Origin: Cruorifilaria tuberocauda
Lineage: Eukaryota > Nematoda > Chromadorea > Rhabditida > Onchocercidae
Length of the DNA stretch: 64,000 bases
Reading direction: 5' to 3'
Assembly: GCA_013365365.1 (NCBI GenBank)
Contig: JABVXU010000167.1
Location: 1 to 64,000, forward strand
The notes beneath the pieces were generated by a model. That model saw only the letters and a list, made by a program, of their open reading frames with translations. It was not told the DNA's origin and made no database searches. This document shows, one piece after another, positions 14,190 to 34,015 of the stretch; position 1 is the first letter of the stretch, and each line of letters opens with the position of its first letter. A program made the translations under genes and the position numbers.

Positions 14190-17100
14190 ATGGATACACG
14201 GATATTTAAAAATATATTGGCAGCAAGAAATAAACGGAAAATGCCATACTTTATAATTCCTTCGGTTGTACAGGTAAGCAGATACTTTCTAGCTAGATAC
14301 TTTTTTAGCTAGCATAAATTATCGATTTTCTAATTCAATTCGAGATTAATTTTGTTGTTTCCTTATTCACTCATATCTGTTTAATTAAAGAAAAAATTCT
14401 AAATGAAATCCTTTTTTTCTCCAAACTTTTTAATGAATAAGTTTTAATAAAACTTTTTAATAAATATGTGCCTTTTTTATTAGAAAGATTATGGAGGGAT
14501 GAATAATTCCAGATCTGATCTAAGTGAGCAACATTTTTTCTGTATTAATTTGGCTAAACAAGATGAAGAGGATTTAACTTTTGTTGGATGACAATTTCAT
14601 GATCTAAACAGAAAACTTTTAGGAACAGTTTATAAATAATACACCGAAATTTGCTTTCAACTGCAGATGTTATGAAAATTCCAGGAAGCAGGATTCAAAA
14701 TATATGATCCCAATGATCCGAAGTTCTTTGCAACAGAAGTACGAAAATTACCAGCTGTTCCTCATCCTGCGTACAGAACAGCACAACCTCATGTAATGGT
14801 TTTTCTTTTTTTTTTATTTCCAAATCTATTATTAAAATTTTTAATTAGATGAACAAAAGCAGATATGGCTATCGAAAAAATTTATAATACATTAAATTAC
14901 TTCATTCATTTTAGGAACATCCGCTTTATAAATTGGTTGAATGCTCACTTTTTGATGGTACCGTAGCATTTAGTGATGGGATTGATCAGGCCTGTTCTCT
15001 TTCAAATGCAGTCAAAAGAATTGGTTTTCCAGAAACTGTTTCAAATTTGGTATGCTTATAAATTCGAAGTTTATAGTTATTCTTATTCCCATATTAAATA
15101 ATATTTGTATCAATATTACTACAGTTCATACACATCTAGTAATTTCATTCGTTATTTTTAGGCTTCTAAAATACCATTACCCGAATGTTTCGAGGATCAT
15201 TTAAGTGATTGTATAATGCATGGAGAACGGTATGATCCAACGTTGGAAAAATTGCCACGTCTTTTTGATCCTATCATTTTTTGGACAAATTATTATCCAA
15301 ATCGCGTGCACGGTACTCCGGTGCTAACAAGAGGGTGCGTTTGGTTCTATCGTGCAGTAAGGATTTTTTAAGATTTTCCGTTTTATGAAAATTTTTGAAC
15401 AGATTATCAACTTACATTTCAACCGATTTGATGTTATTCGACGGACATTATTGCAACAGTCATTCCTCATTTCTGTGATTTTTTCTTCAAAATCATTTAC
15501 GATTTTAAAAGAAATAACGGTATTTCAGGAAAATAATTTTGGATAATCTTTTTCGTACTGTACACCTTATGGCTGTACAGCACTCACAGTTGTTAAACCT
15601 TAGGTATGTTATGGTAACATTCAATAAAATTTGAAGGCGTATACACAATAAGAAAAATAAAGTTGCATAAAATCAGACTCATTTATTGTTTTATATTACC
15701 GATTCGATGTATTGGAAATGAATAAATTATATACATTTTGAGGCATCAAATTAAATTAATTTCAGATATGATCGTGACGAACCGTTTAGTGCAACGTTAC
15801 CAATTGGCAATGTGGAGAATAAAAAAATTCCTTTCGTTCTTCGATCAGAACCTCATATCATTGTTCAATCTCCAGAGCCTATCACGCCGTGGACAAAACC
15901 TCTCGCGTAATTTTTATTGTAGTTTTGGTTTTTTCGATAAGAAATTGACATTTCAAAAAATATTCTTAAAGTGCAACCGTCTTATAAATATATAAATTGG
16001 CACTTTTAATTTTTCTATAAACTTTTAAATTAAATTTTCCTTTCTATAGGTTAAATAACTTACGGGTTCCAAACACAGCACCAATCAATCCTCGAATTGA
16101 TCTCACTTCGGATCATATCTATAACGATAACGTAATACTACCACGAGCTAAGGAGAATCTTTTTGTTGACACGGTATTGTGGTGTCATGAACAAAACCAA
16201 AAATATCCTTGGACAATGTAAGTTGGTTACATCGGCATCTGTATTTTGTTATAGATCTCGTTAGCTCATAGCTGAAACTTTGAAATAGAAATGTTCACAA
16301 CTGAGTATCAGTTCATATTTCATTATTCGTAGCAGTTGGTGTACTACTTTTAAGTGATAGATTTCAATTATTATTTGCTTTTTAATATATTGCTTTGTGT
16401 AACAGATTCTTATTTCCCAAGGATAAGTAGTCTATGTAAGCGAAATTAGATATGTATTCTGAATGTTGAGAAGTTCGCTTATTTTTTATTTCTGTAATGT
16501 ATAACACTGAAAAAAGAGATGCAAACGGTGTTGGGAAATATGAGTGGTCATTGAAGAATGGTCGGAGTTAATTTCAAGACTTTATGGAAACGATCTACAC
16601 TTTCATAGTTCCAAATTTTAAATTTATATATGACGTTTATAATGTAAAAAGCTTTAGTTTATTCTACTAATTCGAATTTCTTTGTGTGTTTGCTAATGAA
16701 ATCTATTTAGTACGCTTATTTTTACATTCATCTTATTCTAGCGAACAGTTAGGTGCTAAGGCTGTAATGATGTGTTTTGGGGCGGCGGTAGCACAAGCAA
16801 AACGACATGGTCAATCTAATTTTGAAAATCTCTCGGATCAACCAATTATTACTCGCGCTGTGCAACTTGTTAATGGTCGACTGGATTTGGTGGTGTTTCA
16901 ATTGAATACACTCGATTTAGGAACTGATAGCCGGTATAAAAATATTGTTTGGATTGAACCAGGTAAAATATTCAATTCTCGTTAGGTTAAGACACAATAT
17001 CTTCGACTGGCATTTCTCCTTTTATTTAATGCGAATTCATATTTGAATTCTCCAAGTCAGTCAAATCTTATCATCTTTAAAAATAAAGAATAACTCGATT

Positions 17101-17221
17101 TTCACCATTTTCAGGTCTTCAACTGTATAAGTTTGGGAAGTTTACAGAAAATCTGGATGTTGTAAAAGATCTAAATGTGGATACTTTTAGGAAATTTATG
17201 GCTTTATTATTGGTGAGATGA
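14190..17221 (+). CDS. MRPL37: Mitochondrial large ribosomal subunit protein mL37 (MRPL37)
   Basis: This is a structural protein of the mitochondrial 39S-type ribosomal subunit. Eight exons join with matching phases: 14190-14273, 14685-14792, 14915-15049, 15162-15334, 15766-15906, 16050-16217, 16742-16962 and 17115-17221, giving 378 codons plus stop. The C-terminal half follows vertebrate MRPL37 well: EQLGAKAVMMCFGAAVAQAK, then LVVFQLNTLDLGTD, YKNIVWIEPG and FRKFMALLL just before the stop. The N-terminus (MDTRIFKNILAARNKRKM) is basic and fits a mitochondrial targeting peptide. The human protein has about 423 residues, so this one is somewhat short at the N-terminus, and an additional upstream exon cannot be excluded. 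The paralogous family MRPS30/mL65 was considered, but the FRKFxALxL ending fits mL37. Confidence 0.87.
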
Positions 17222-17947
17222 TAACCGACAGATTGTAAAATATGTTTTATGATATGATGTTTTTTTGTTTTTGTTTAGTATTTTGTTATTATCTATAAAA
17301 TTTTATTTCATCGAAGTGCATAGATTTTGTCATTGCATGTTAATCTTATCGATAACATACTTTTAATAACTTTGCATTTTTTCATTTAGGAATTGGTCAC
17401 AACTTTGCTTATGTATATTCACATTTATTTTCTGTTGCCATATTTAGATTTATGTATTTTTCCAGTTCATATTGAACAAGAATATATAGGCTAATGTTTG
17501 AAGGCATAATATCTTTTTTCATTTAATCAGAATTTCATCTTTCTTATTTCGTTTTTCTTGAAATTTGTGCTAAGTGAGATCGTGATAGCCCTTTGTAGTA
17601 TGCCGTATATTGATTAAGATAATGGAAACTGTAAAAAATGGATTTCCCTGATTGGTAAGAATTGTCATTGATATATCACTGACATGCGACTATATACCTT
17701 ATATGAACTCTGGAGAACTAGTGAACTGTAAACGATTGATGACAGCTGTGGATGTCGATAAGATGAAACTATGTCACGAGAGTTTTTTTTTAAACGCCTA
17801 AGGATTTTTGAATTACTGAATGGACATCTAATTTTGTTTTATCGCGCTGCGCTCTGTTCAGTTTAGTTCTTAAAATTCACTCATTCTCTATAAAATTTTA
17901 CTATCTAAAATTGTTTAATTCGTCATTTCAGTCTTACGCATTTGTTT
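17222..17947. other. Intergenic spacer, mL37 to GGTase-I beta
   Basis: This spacer of 726 bases lies between two plus-strand genes. It ends in TTTCAG at 17926-17931, 16 bases before the next ATG, which fits a spliced-leader acceptor. No other gene-like content was found. Confidence 0.5.
17926..17931 (+). promoter_or_regulatory. Probable trans-splice acceptor for GGTase-I beta
   Basis: TTTCAG matches the nematode 3' splice-site consensus. It is followed by only 16 bases of leader before the ATG at 17948, and no upstream exon is needed to complete the protein. This arrangement is typical of spliced-leader addition, but it is inferred from position only. Confidence 0.5.
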
Positions 17948-24009
<6,062 letters not shown>

Positions 24010-27000
24010 TAAAATCTCTGCTTGTATATCGATTCGATAAATATTATATTAATTATAGGGACATAAATCTTTGACAAATTTTTTTAACGTCGAAATTCCA
24101 TTCATTTGATTCAATTCCTCATTTAATTTGCTGACAGTTTTTTTAGCATAGTTTTCCATTTTCAGTTTCAAAATAGGTTATCATATTTTGATATTCCGTT
24201 GATATTACGTTGCTGATGATACAAGATCAAATAATGTATTTTATAAGGATCTTTTTTTGTTTCCATAATTAGAATGCTTATGCTTACGAATTTTTTGATC
24301 TTCACAAACAGCATATTTATTATCATCAACATTTCCAAAACTTATAATAAGCAATTTTTTTTCTGATATTATAAACTGTGAAATATGATTTCTTTCATAG
24401 CATTCTTCTCTACATCAGTTTGTTGAATTAATTGCACTAATCAGATTAAAAATCCAAACGAGAAATTTCTATCATAAAAAGAGATTGAAAATTTTGGTGA
24501 AGATCTTTATATAAAGTCATGAGTTGTAAATTTTAGTTTTGTTAACTGTCTTTTAAGGAAAAATGGTATATTTGTTAATAGGCAGTTTTGTTGCAAATTA
24601 GATTTGACAGTTCACTTATCTTTCTGTCGTAAGATTAATTTCTTTACCATAATAAAAAATCACGAATTTAATGTTTTCACTAATTTTTGATAATCGATCA
24701 GATATCCATCGCCCACTTCCGTGAATACGATACAAAGGAACTAGAATTATAATAAAAGATATTGAAATTCTTATTAGTCAAAAAATTCTTCCACTCCATC
24801 CACAGTATGTTTTTGTTTGCTTTATACACTCACACAAAACATTTTCATGACTAATATTCCAGCGAGACTACGAGAATTTCAATGCTTATAAGAAAAAACA
24901 GAGAAGTTCTGGCTATGGCACACGTGAAAAGTACATTCAAAGTCAATATATTTGAAAAGAATGACGTGAGAGAAAATAATTTTGATGATGACTTGCAGGC
25001 TTTTGAAGATGTGAGGCATCATATGCTATCCTCAAGCATCATTTTTGCTTTTTCATCTTTAATTGAATTTTGACTTTATTGCAAAATTTGAGATGAGTTA
25101 TTTGCATGGAAGAAATACGTGTGATAGGTGGAAATAATGAGAGGAGGGGTTTTATGTCGTCTAAAATACCATTAGTTGATATTGTCCTCATAAAAGTATA
25201 CATAATTTATGAATCAATTCCTAATATAATACTAAATCAATAAGTTATAGAAGGATGAGTAATAGTATATTTTCTTTGTTGCAAACATTTATAATTTCCT
25301 ATAATATATAGGAAGAGTACAGTAATCAATTTAGTAAAATCCTTCTACAAAAGAAATAATGAATAGGTGTTGAACAGTTGAAGAGGCAAATATGTATATT
25401 TCGCTTAAAACAAACTTAAAGTTTGAAGTCGAATATAAATTTGTATATTTCTTTGTGGTGTGTGATTTTTTTGCAAATGTATTTCGTAAGTCGTTATCAA
25501 CTAAAAGTAATTTTAATTGAGAAAAATTTCTCTAATGAAATTCTTTATCATTAATTCATAAGCTATATTTATAGAATAGGAAATGGAGAATAAAATCTTC
25601 GTGGCTAAAATTTTTGATCTGGATTTATTTAATTTTTCTATCTGTGTAAAGGAATAGCTAAAACTGTGTTATTTCTTACGTTTTATGAAATTTTTGAAGA
25701 AGGAATACTAATAGTTCATGTATGCTATCCTAAAACTATCTTGATAGGTAAGTTTTAGTTTGTCCGGTGAAGTCTATTTTCCGTTGATATTGAAATGATA
25801 TGAGACTAACTCCTTAACAGTAAATTCCACAATTTGGTGATATATGATATATGAACAAAGAACCGTCTAGACATGTAATAATGGTTAGATTCAATCGTAT
25901 ATTCGTATAGACAAGTAAATAATTAAACCTGTGTTTTAAGGAAAACCACGTCATATGAAAAGAAAGAGAGAGCTTGTGGTAAAAATAGATTAATCGTTTA
26001 GCTACATTTAGCGATCATACATTAAAGGAGCTAAAAAGCATTATCATAGAGCATAAAGAAACCGAGACAAGTAATAACTAGCTATTGATAATATTCTCAT
26101 ATCAATAAACAAGGCATATCATATGGCAAAGAAATTGGATTTAATATTGACTAAAGATTATGAACGACAATTTCTTTTGCATATCTATCAATTACACAAA
26201 ATCCTTTATCATTAAATAATTTTATATCATAAAATTCCTTTGACTTTTCCAAAAAATTCTTGTTCCTATAAAACAGGCAGAATATGTCAGAAGTGTTCGG
26301 AGGGAAAATCTATAAAATAGTAAGTTAATTGATCAATTGTTCATAATATAATTTATTTCTCTTTGCTCCTTAACTTATCATACTTTTTTCCTTCATTTCA
26401 TTTACGCGGTGTAATTTGTACCGTTTTTCAATATTGGAAATAAGTTTGATAAGAACAAATTTTCATCTTATTTTCATATATTTGTTCTTTTATAATATTT
26501 CACTTCAGAGAGTTAAAACTGCTATTCAACTTACTTTTAAAATTGACAAATTTTATAAAATTAATAAAATTTAGCAAGTAGTTGCTATGTAACTTCATTT
26601 TTTCCTTTTTTTTGTACTTTTTATCGAAATAAAAATGATTTAGAAGTCGTACATTTGCTCTTTTACATTCTAATACAACTTTTTTAAATCAAATCTCAAA
26701 GTTCTATCGTATTTCGATAAAAATTACGAAGCAAGAGAAGATGTAACAGAACGAATGACGTTGTGGATATTACTTCTTTCAACTATTTTATGCTTGATAA
26801 ATTTTATCAATAATAGTTAAACAGCTTGCAATTAATAATCGCACTACAGCTACGATTATTTTTTATTATAAAAGAAAAAAATTAATATGGTATGATATGC
26901 TATAATAATATTATGCTAAGATAATATTCCAAAAGTTATCATTGTTTCTAAGAGAAATCATCGATCACAGAAATATACTGTTAGCGATTGCAAATAGTTA

Positions 27001-30000
27001 TAGGATGTTATCATAGAAATCATAAACATATAAGTATTATTCAAATCGATCATATTATCTTCGAGTTAAAGATTACTCAATATTGTTATTTCGAGACATA
27101 AATTGTCATCTACAAGATGGCAGAATTGTATATTTGTAAATTGTCATCTATTTTATATTTGTATTTACATTAAAATGTTTACTTTTTAAAATGCGCAGAT
27201 TATGCTCTACTGCTCTAACCACTCCCGCTCCATCTCGGTCCTTTTATGAGAAAATGAAATGACAAATAAGCCAGTGAAATGATAGGTAAACAGCGCTACT
27301 GAAAACTTTTACTCACTTTACACTTAGGGTGATGAAATTTTCGAATATGGTGATGCATTTTGGTAGCAAATTTGTGCTACGAGAATTAAATCAGTTACAA
27401 AAACTTTATAATGGTTTGTTTCCTTTTTTATCAATCTTCTTTGTTTTTAGTAAGTAAACAAATATCTTATAGGATTATTTAGCTAATACATCAACCTCAA
27501 TAAATTATTATCAGTTAAAATACATATGCAAAATATTTTTTTTTGAATTTTTAAATAATATTGAAAACATACTATTTTTATATTTTTAATTAAAAAAATT
27601 AGGTTAAATAAAGCAAAAAATGAACTATTTGATAGGAAATTGATAGTAATTTCTTAAGATTTTTGCAAGTCATTTCAAATTTACTTAATTTAAATTCTCA
27701 TTTCTGTTTTTTTAAAATGAAACATTAAATATTGATCTTTTTTCTTGATCGACAAATCTGACGCTTCGAACTAAGTTGAACTAATTTTTAATTTCTTACG
27801 TATATGAAGGGCATTTAACATAAAATGTAAAAAGATGGTTGAATTCGGTATCTAGCTAATTTCATATCGACGAATTTTTTCTTTTTACGTTTGAAAATTT
27901 TTTTATTATTTCAATGAATGAGAAGAAAGTACAATTTTAGTAAAGAAACGGATTTTTTGCACTTTACGCATGCATTTTATCAAGATTTTTTTTTCTGTGA
28001 ACGAGAAAATAGAATGAAATGAAATTTTGAAAGAAAAAAAAAACCAATTTATTAAAACATAATGAACAAAAATTGAAAAACGGTTAGATCAGTAACCGGC
28101 ATTATTGATTTATTTGTTGTTGATAACTTTTTTAAATGCGGCTACTCAATTTTTGCCAATTTTTAGCAAAAAATTCAATTTATAACGGCACTTTAATAAC
28201 GGTTTACTTCTTTTACTTTCATTTGAAAAAAATGGAAAAAACTAATTAATTTTACTCCTTTTTACTACTACATAATTTAATAACTTAATTTAATTACTAA
28301 TCTCTGTAAAAATTGAACTTATTCAAAGTACTAAACAATTAATTACATAGTGGTGTTGCAAATATCGATGTAATAAATAATTTAAAAATTTAATTTAAAT
28401 GCAAAGAGAAAATCAATAAGTTTCTGGTGTACTTTCCATTAAAATGTAAATTCAATTTACTTCGACTTCTTAATTTTTTTGGCAACTTTAATGAATGCTT
28501 TTAACTTCATGATTTTAATCATTAAACCCGAACACGATATCAAATGTTTTTTAGCTCCGAATTTTTAATATCGACGAAAATATCTAATTTGAAAATTAGA
28601 CATCTTTAATAAACATTTAAATTCAGTCATATTCATATCCACACTGAAATACTATTAACTACAAAAATTAAGCTAACTTTTTGTTTTTCTTCATTTTAAG
28701 AATATTTCATATAGATTTCAGAATGGATATGATAAATAGTTGGAATAATTTAATGAACTTTTTGAAAAGCTTTTTGTTATTTTTATTTAAAATTCCTCCT
28801 TTCTTATCTTAAATAATTTGATTTGCTAGAAAATAAATCTTTTCTAATTTCGGCAATTTCTCGAATTTTGTTCTTTTACCATACAAATAAAATTTGAAAT
28901 AATGATTATCTCAAATTTCAGCAACAAAAAAAATCCTAAATGATTTTTTAAATATTACAATAATCCACCTGATTTGTACTTTCACTGATTCGGATATTTT
29001 TGAAATATGAATTCTGAGTAAGCTATTGCAGTTATAATTACTTATAACTGCTTTGCTTTAAAATCGCAACGTAAAAAAATAAGCAAATTAAAAATTTTCT
29101 AGCTTAATCGGTTTTTAATTGATTATAAAATATATTAAAGAAAAAGCAGCTTGCAAGAGATATCATTTAGATTTCACTGATAAATTAATAAGAAAAAGTT
29201 GTAATCAGATATCTTACTATTATCAAAATTAGCTATCAAGATATTAACTATTGAAAATTTTCAGATATTCGCAAATGAGACTAGAGAGAAGTTTTTCTAA
29301 ATATCTGCTTTCTCAGTTATTGATTTTTTCTTTTAATCTTTCAATTGATAAGATTTGTTGTTGGAAGATTTGCCAAATCTTTCCATGCAATGCTTCTTGC
29401 AATAGGCTTATAAAAATGAAATTTCAATCCAAGTCAATTTTTTACATTTAGTGCGGTTGTTTGCTTATTTTACGCTTCATCATCATGCAATCCATTGTTG
29501 GTTTGTTATTATCGACTTCATCTCAATTCATCATTTATTGTTTAGCATTTTAAGACAATCGACCTTTTAATATTAGGCAATAAATTGGAAGGAATGAGTA
29601 TTGTTTCTTTTCTCAAAGAACAAGCTAATAATGTCAAGGTAAGAATGATTTAAAATTAGTGAAATTAGAGAAATCAAATAAAATAATTACAAATACATGA
29701 GCAAAATTAGTGAAATCAGCCAGGTGAAATGAAGCAGTTGCAAGTATATTTAATTAAGCTCGTTAATTACTTGATTATTCGTTTTATTTCCCTTTTTTTT
29801 TGTTTTTGTTATTCATTCTTTACTATATTTTTAGATATGTCATTTTTAAGATAATTGTATGAAATCATTTTGGAAATTTTTACTAACAATGTTTTCATTA
29901 ATTTAAGTCGTGAAGTTTGATTCATCCATTTGCAAATCACTTACAGTGTAATAATTAATGATGCAAAAAACTAGCAATTGATTTAATTTTGTGCAACAGG

Positions 30001-30644
30001 TGAAGTCACCTGATTATTTTTTTTATTTAATATTAATTTTACATTTGTTGTTTTAATTAATTCTTACGTGGTAATTGCAAAAATGATGAAGAAATTTTTT
30101 CACTTTATTCTTTTTTCGCTTCCATTATTTAATTTTATTAAATATTATTACTATTACTTTTTCCTTTTTAATTTTACTCTTCAAATTGGAAAAAAAATTA
30201 AAGGTTAAATATATGCAAATAAGAAATTTCATTAATTTTTTTCTTGGTGATAATGCAAGAGATAAGAGAATCGTTTCTTTGAAATAAGAGTTATCTTTTG
30301 CTGTAAACATTATTTAAACAACAAAACATTGTTGATATAAGCGTTTTGAAAGGAGCAAAAAGAGAGATTTTTTTCTTTCTTCAAATTAAAATTTTATAGT
30401 TTAGAAGAAAATAAGAAATGGCAATATTTGATTAACATCTTTCCTTCTAAAATCTTATATTCAAAATGATTATCATTATCTATCTTGAGATACTCAAAGT
30501 AGCGACTCCAATTAAAAATCAGTTAAAATTTTATTTGATGGTTTGATATGATACAATTTTGCAGTGTTACTATATAACTATAATCGCAATATTGAACATA
30601 AACGTCAATTGCTACATAATTCAAGTTCCTTTATTGGCAATTTA
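24010..30644. other. Gene-poor AT-rich block
   Basis: More than 6.6 kb holds no coding exon that I can support. The longest frames are 60-70 codons and show no family resemblance or splice context. A short frame at 29594-29638 ends in a good donor (AAG|GTAAGA) and could be a non-coding or alternative 5' exon of the thioesterase gene, but its phase does not fit the next candidate exon. The block may hold regulatory DNA or unrecognised non-coding RNA. Confidence 0.5.
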
Positions 30645-33600
30645 ATGGATTTCAAAAATCTGTTTGATGTGGAGAAGATGAATGCCAATACTTACAGGTT
30701 ATTATTTACGATAAATTGTAATTAATTATTTATTATATTTATAAAATAGAGAAAATCACAGCTAATTACCTAAATAATTTGTCAAAAGCAATTAGGATAT
30801 TATTGCAAGTTTCGTATTTTACAATTGCACATATTTCAGATACAGTTGCTTTATTTTATTTCAGCAATTTTTAATTTTAAGTAAGAAGTTTGAAATTAAA
30901 AAGATTAACCGTAGATTGATAGCTAAATATAATTAAGCATCATAATTTTTAAGATGTGAATCAAACAAATTAATTCCTAACGGATTAATCATATCGCGAG
31001 CAATGGCAACTGCAATCAAACATGTTCCGCAAGAAATGGCTATCAACAGTTGTCACAGCTATTTTTGTAACAAGAGTAGCTATCATTTCAAATAATTTTT
31101 TTTAGTTGCTTATTTAAAGATGAACTAGTCTAGCTTTTTATTCCTCTTTTTTTCAGACAAAAATAATTAATTACGTAATAGCTTAATTGATTAGTTATAG
31201 TGGTAAACACTTTTTTCATTTGTTTTTTACTTGTGGGAAATTTATATCGATAATTGCATTCGATATGGAAAAATGGAAGCATTAGGAAATAATCTATCTA
31301 TAGATGGTATTTTTTAAATTATAAGTTCCTTTTTGCCTACTAATTAATAATTTTAACAAATTATTATTTAACTTTAGATATAAAACAATAGTGTAGAAAG
31401 TATTGTAATGTACCTGAATTTTATATTTTAGATTTGCTACCATTTTTATATCAAATAAGTAAGTTATTTTAAAAGATGTGCAATTTAATTTCTAAGTTAA
31501 GTTTCGGTAGCTGGACCTTCACCGCTTGTTTATCGTGCAGAGGATATTTATACACGTGATGATTTATGTGTTCGAGAAGTTGAAATATCACAAAGTGGCA
31601 AATTAGTAGTCAGATCAGAAATTTCATTTCATAAGGTAGTATTTTCAATATTATTTAAGTTTTTTTTGCTGGTAAGTAGAAATGAATGAATTATTTCTGA
31701 TATCCAGTTGAACCTTTTATTTTAGATTTGTTAACATTTTCATTATTATCATGAAATTTAAATTATTGATCATTATCATTTGAACTTTTAAGTTTTGTCA
31801 ATAACGAATATAAATAATATATTGTTTCAATTTGTAAAGAAATAAATTGGCATATTTTGATATCTTATCAGGAATAATTTGTAAATTCTTATAAAATTGA
31901 ATAAATTCTGTAAAGCTCTTCAAAAATGATTGAAATTTTCACAGACATGTCGGGAATCGATAGCACATCAGTGTCATATGCCTGTAACACCGATGCCTGA
32001 TTTTTGTAATTCGCTATCAGAAGCAATTAAGCAAATGTTAGAAAATGAGGATAAAGCAGTATTCCCATTATCAGCCGAAATCCATGAATTTGCTAATGAA
32101 ATATTATTTAATCCAATCAATGATATCTTCGATGTAACATCTTTCACCTTTTATTAATTAATTATTTTGACAAATTTCCAATATCAATTTTTCATTGAAA
32201 ACAAAATGGTAAATACTGATTCTTATTATGTTTAAAGATAATTATGCTCGTCTTTTGAAGTTTTTCATTCATTTTAAACGTTTGAAGTAACTTTCATTTC
32301 ATGAGAATTAATAAAATCACAATGCGAATTATATGCGTGAATTACGTTCTTATATTCTCTTTAATTCACGCAAGCACGTGAGTTGCACAATTTATTTTGC
32401 ACCACAAAATATCAGATGTGATAAGAAAGAAAATATAAAATATTTCAGATTCGTGTTGTTGATGCTGATTCGTTTGCAATGGCAACAATGAAAGGATTTT
32501 ATACTAAAATTTGGGCTAAAACAAAGGAAAAAATTGGTGTGTGGTAACTTTAATGAAGTTTTGCTAATTCATTTTTTTCTCCTTCAATTAATCAAGTTTA
32601 AATTATTGTTATTAATTAATTTATAGATGAAAATTTAAATCATCATAAATTACTGGCATCATATTTTGTAGAAACAACTCTTCTACCCTCTATGCTACGA
32701 TATCATATCAGGTAAATCAGATCGAATATCTAATTTAATCGTTCATCAACTGCGAAATTCATTTTATAATTATTTGCAATATATATGTTATACTAATGTA
32801 CTTTATTAAAAATGCTAACATAGTAATTATTAACCACAAATATCATTCCACAGTCATATTATTGAGGTTATTCAATTACGTAATACACGTAATACATGAG
32901 ATCCATATCGTGGGATCTTACATCAACTTCTAACAGAATTTACAAAATAAAAGGAAGGATGAATGAAAAACGATTGGAAAATTTTTGGAACGAATTTTCA
33001 GCCGCGGTTTCTCACCGAATGAGTTGCAACCACTCGATTTTTGCTTATGGTTTCATAGTAATGATATTAATAGCAATGAATGGCTTTTATGTGAAAATCA
33101 TTTCTCAATCGCAAGTAAAAATACATTTTCTTTGAATTATTAATAATAATTGATGATTACTTTAACCAATAAACATTTATTGAAAAAAATTTCATGATTT
33201 ATCAAAATGTAGATGGCAATTTCATCATGAATTCGATTATTTTTATTCATTTTAATCGTTAAGTTGTCATCACTGAAATTGCTGAAAATATCCCGAGAGT
33301 TCCTCTTTTTTACTAAGATGAAAAAAGACATACAATATGCTGTTATCACACAATATATGAAAAGGCGGTATATTGAATTCAATTTATCACATATCAACAT
33401 TTTGCTTGTTTAGATATAATTACAAGCTTTCGTAAAATGACTATTTATCATTTCATAAATATAATTTATTTACTTGTTGCAATACAATTAAGATATTTTT
33501 TTCAATAAATTTCGTTCTTCTTGATCGATTATGAACGTTGAATTTCCAGAATGTGGTAGAGCATTTATCCAGCATCACTTGTGGACAGTAACGGGGAATT

Positions 33601-33671
33601 TGCTGATAACAGCAACTTCAGAAGCTATGATCAAAGGTATTTTCAAGGAACGAAAATCCAGCACCAGCTAA
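30645..33671 (+). CDS. Acyl-CoA thioesterase II (TesB/ACOT8-like), double hotdog, diverged active site
   Basis: Family members hydrolyse acyl-CoA to a free fatty acid and CoA, usually in peroxisomes in animals. Eight exons join in perfect phase: 30645-30697, 30954-31066, 31511-31635, 31945-32133, 32449-32536, 32627-32711, 33002-33114 and 33550-33671, giving 295 residues, close to the family size of about 286-320. The first hotdog domain shows NSCHSYF and RSEISFHK, followed by [13 protein letters not shown]. The second shows [20 protein letters not shown] and [20 protein letters not shown]. The catalytic Asp is present (about residue 230 in PLDFCLWFH). The Ser/Thr and Gln that complete the triad in TesB and ACOT8 are not obvious: the Gln position reads TSEAM instead of xQEGx. 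The C-terminus is SSTS, not a peroxisomal SKL-like signal. The start is chosen within a longer open exon whose acceptor is at about 30563. Confidence 0.82.
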
Positions 33672-34015
33672 AATGAATTTACCTTTACATAGGAACATGC
33701 ATCCATCATTTAGAAAGCTTATCATTTTACAATTTTTTATTTCTTCTTATTAATGCACCATAATATGTACATTTTTATGTATATAATTATCAGTATTATC
33801 AACACTCAAGTATGAGTACCAATATTCATGTATATAATTATTTTTAAATTTCTATTGTTTGAATAAATTTACTGGTTTTATATCAAATTTATGCAACAAA
33901 TTTTTCATCTAGCAAGATGAAAATTTTGATTTGAGTATTTGATTTAGTAAATTTCGTTTTTCCGATTATGAATATAATTTAATTTTCCTATTCAATATCA
34001 TTTTTTGAAACAAGT
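33672..34015. other. Spacer between thioesterase and MSP-domain gene
   Basis: This interval of 344 AT-rich bases separates two same-strand genes. I see no extra exon. The short distance makes shared transcription possible. Confidence 0.45.

Noticed and set aside
24882..25073. 63-codon plus-strand frame (MLIRKNREVLAMAHVKSTFK)
   Set aside because: It is an isolated short frame in a gene-poor block, with no resemblance, acceptor or partner exon.
27190..27245. Stretch resembling a reverse tRNA D-arm (TGCTCTACTGCTCTAACCACTC)
   Set aside because: No matching TPsiC arm or acceptor stem could be paired around it, so it is at most a decayed tRNA fragment.
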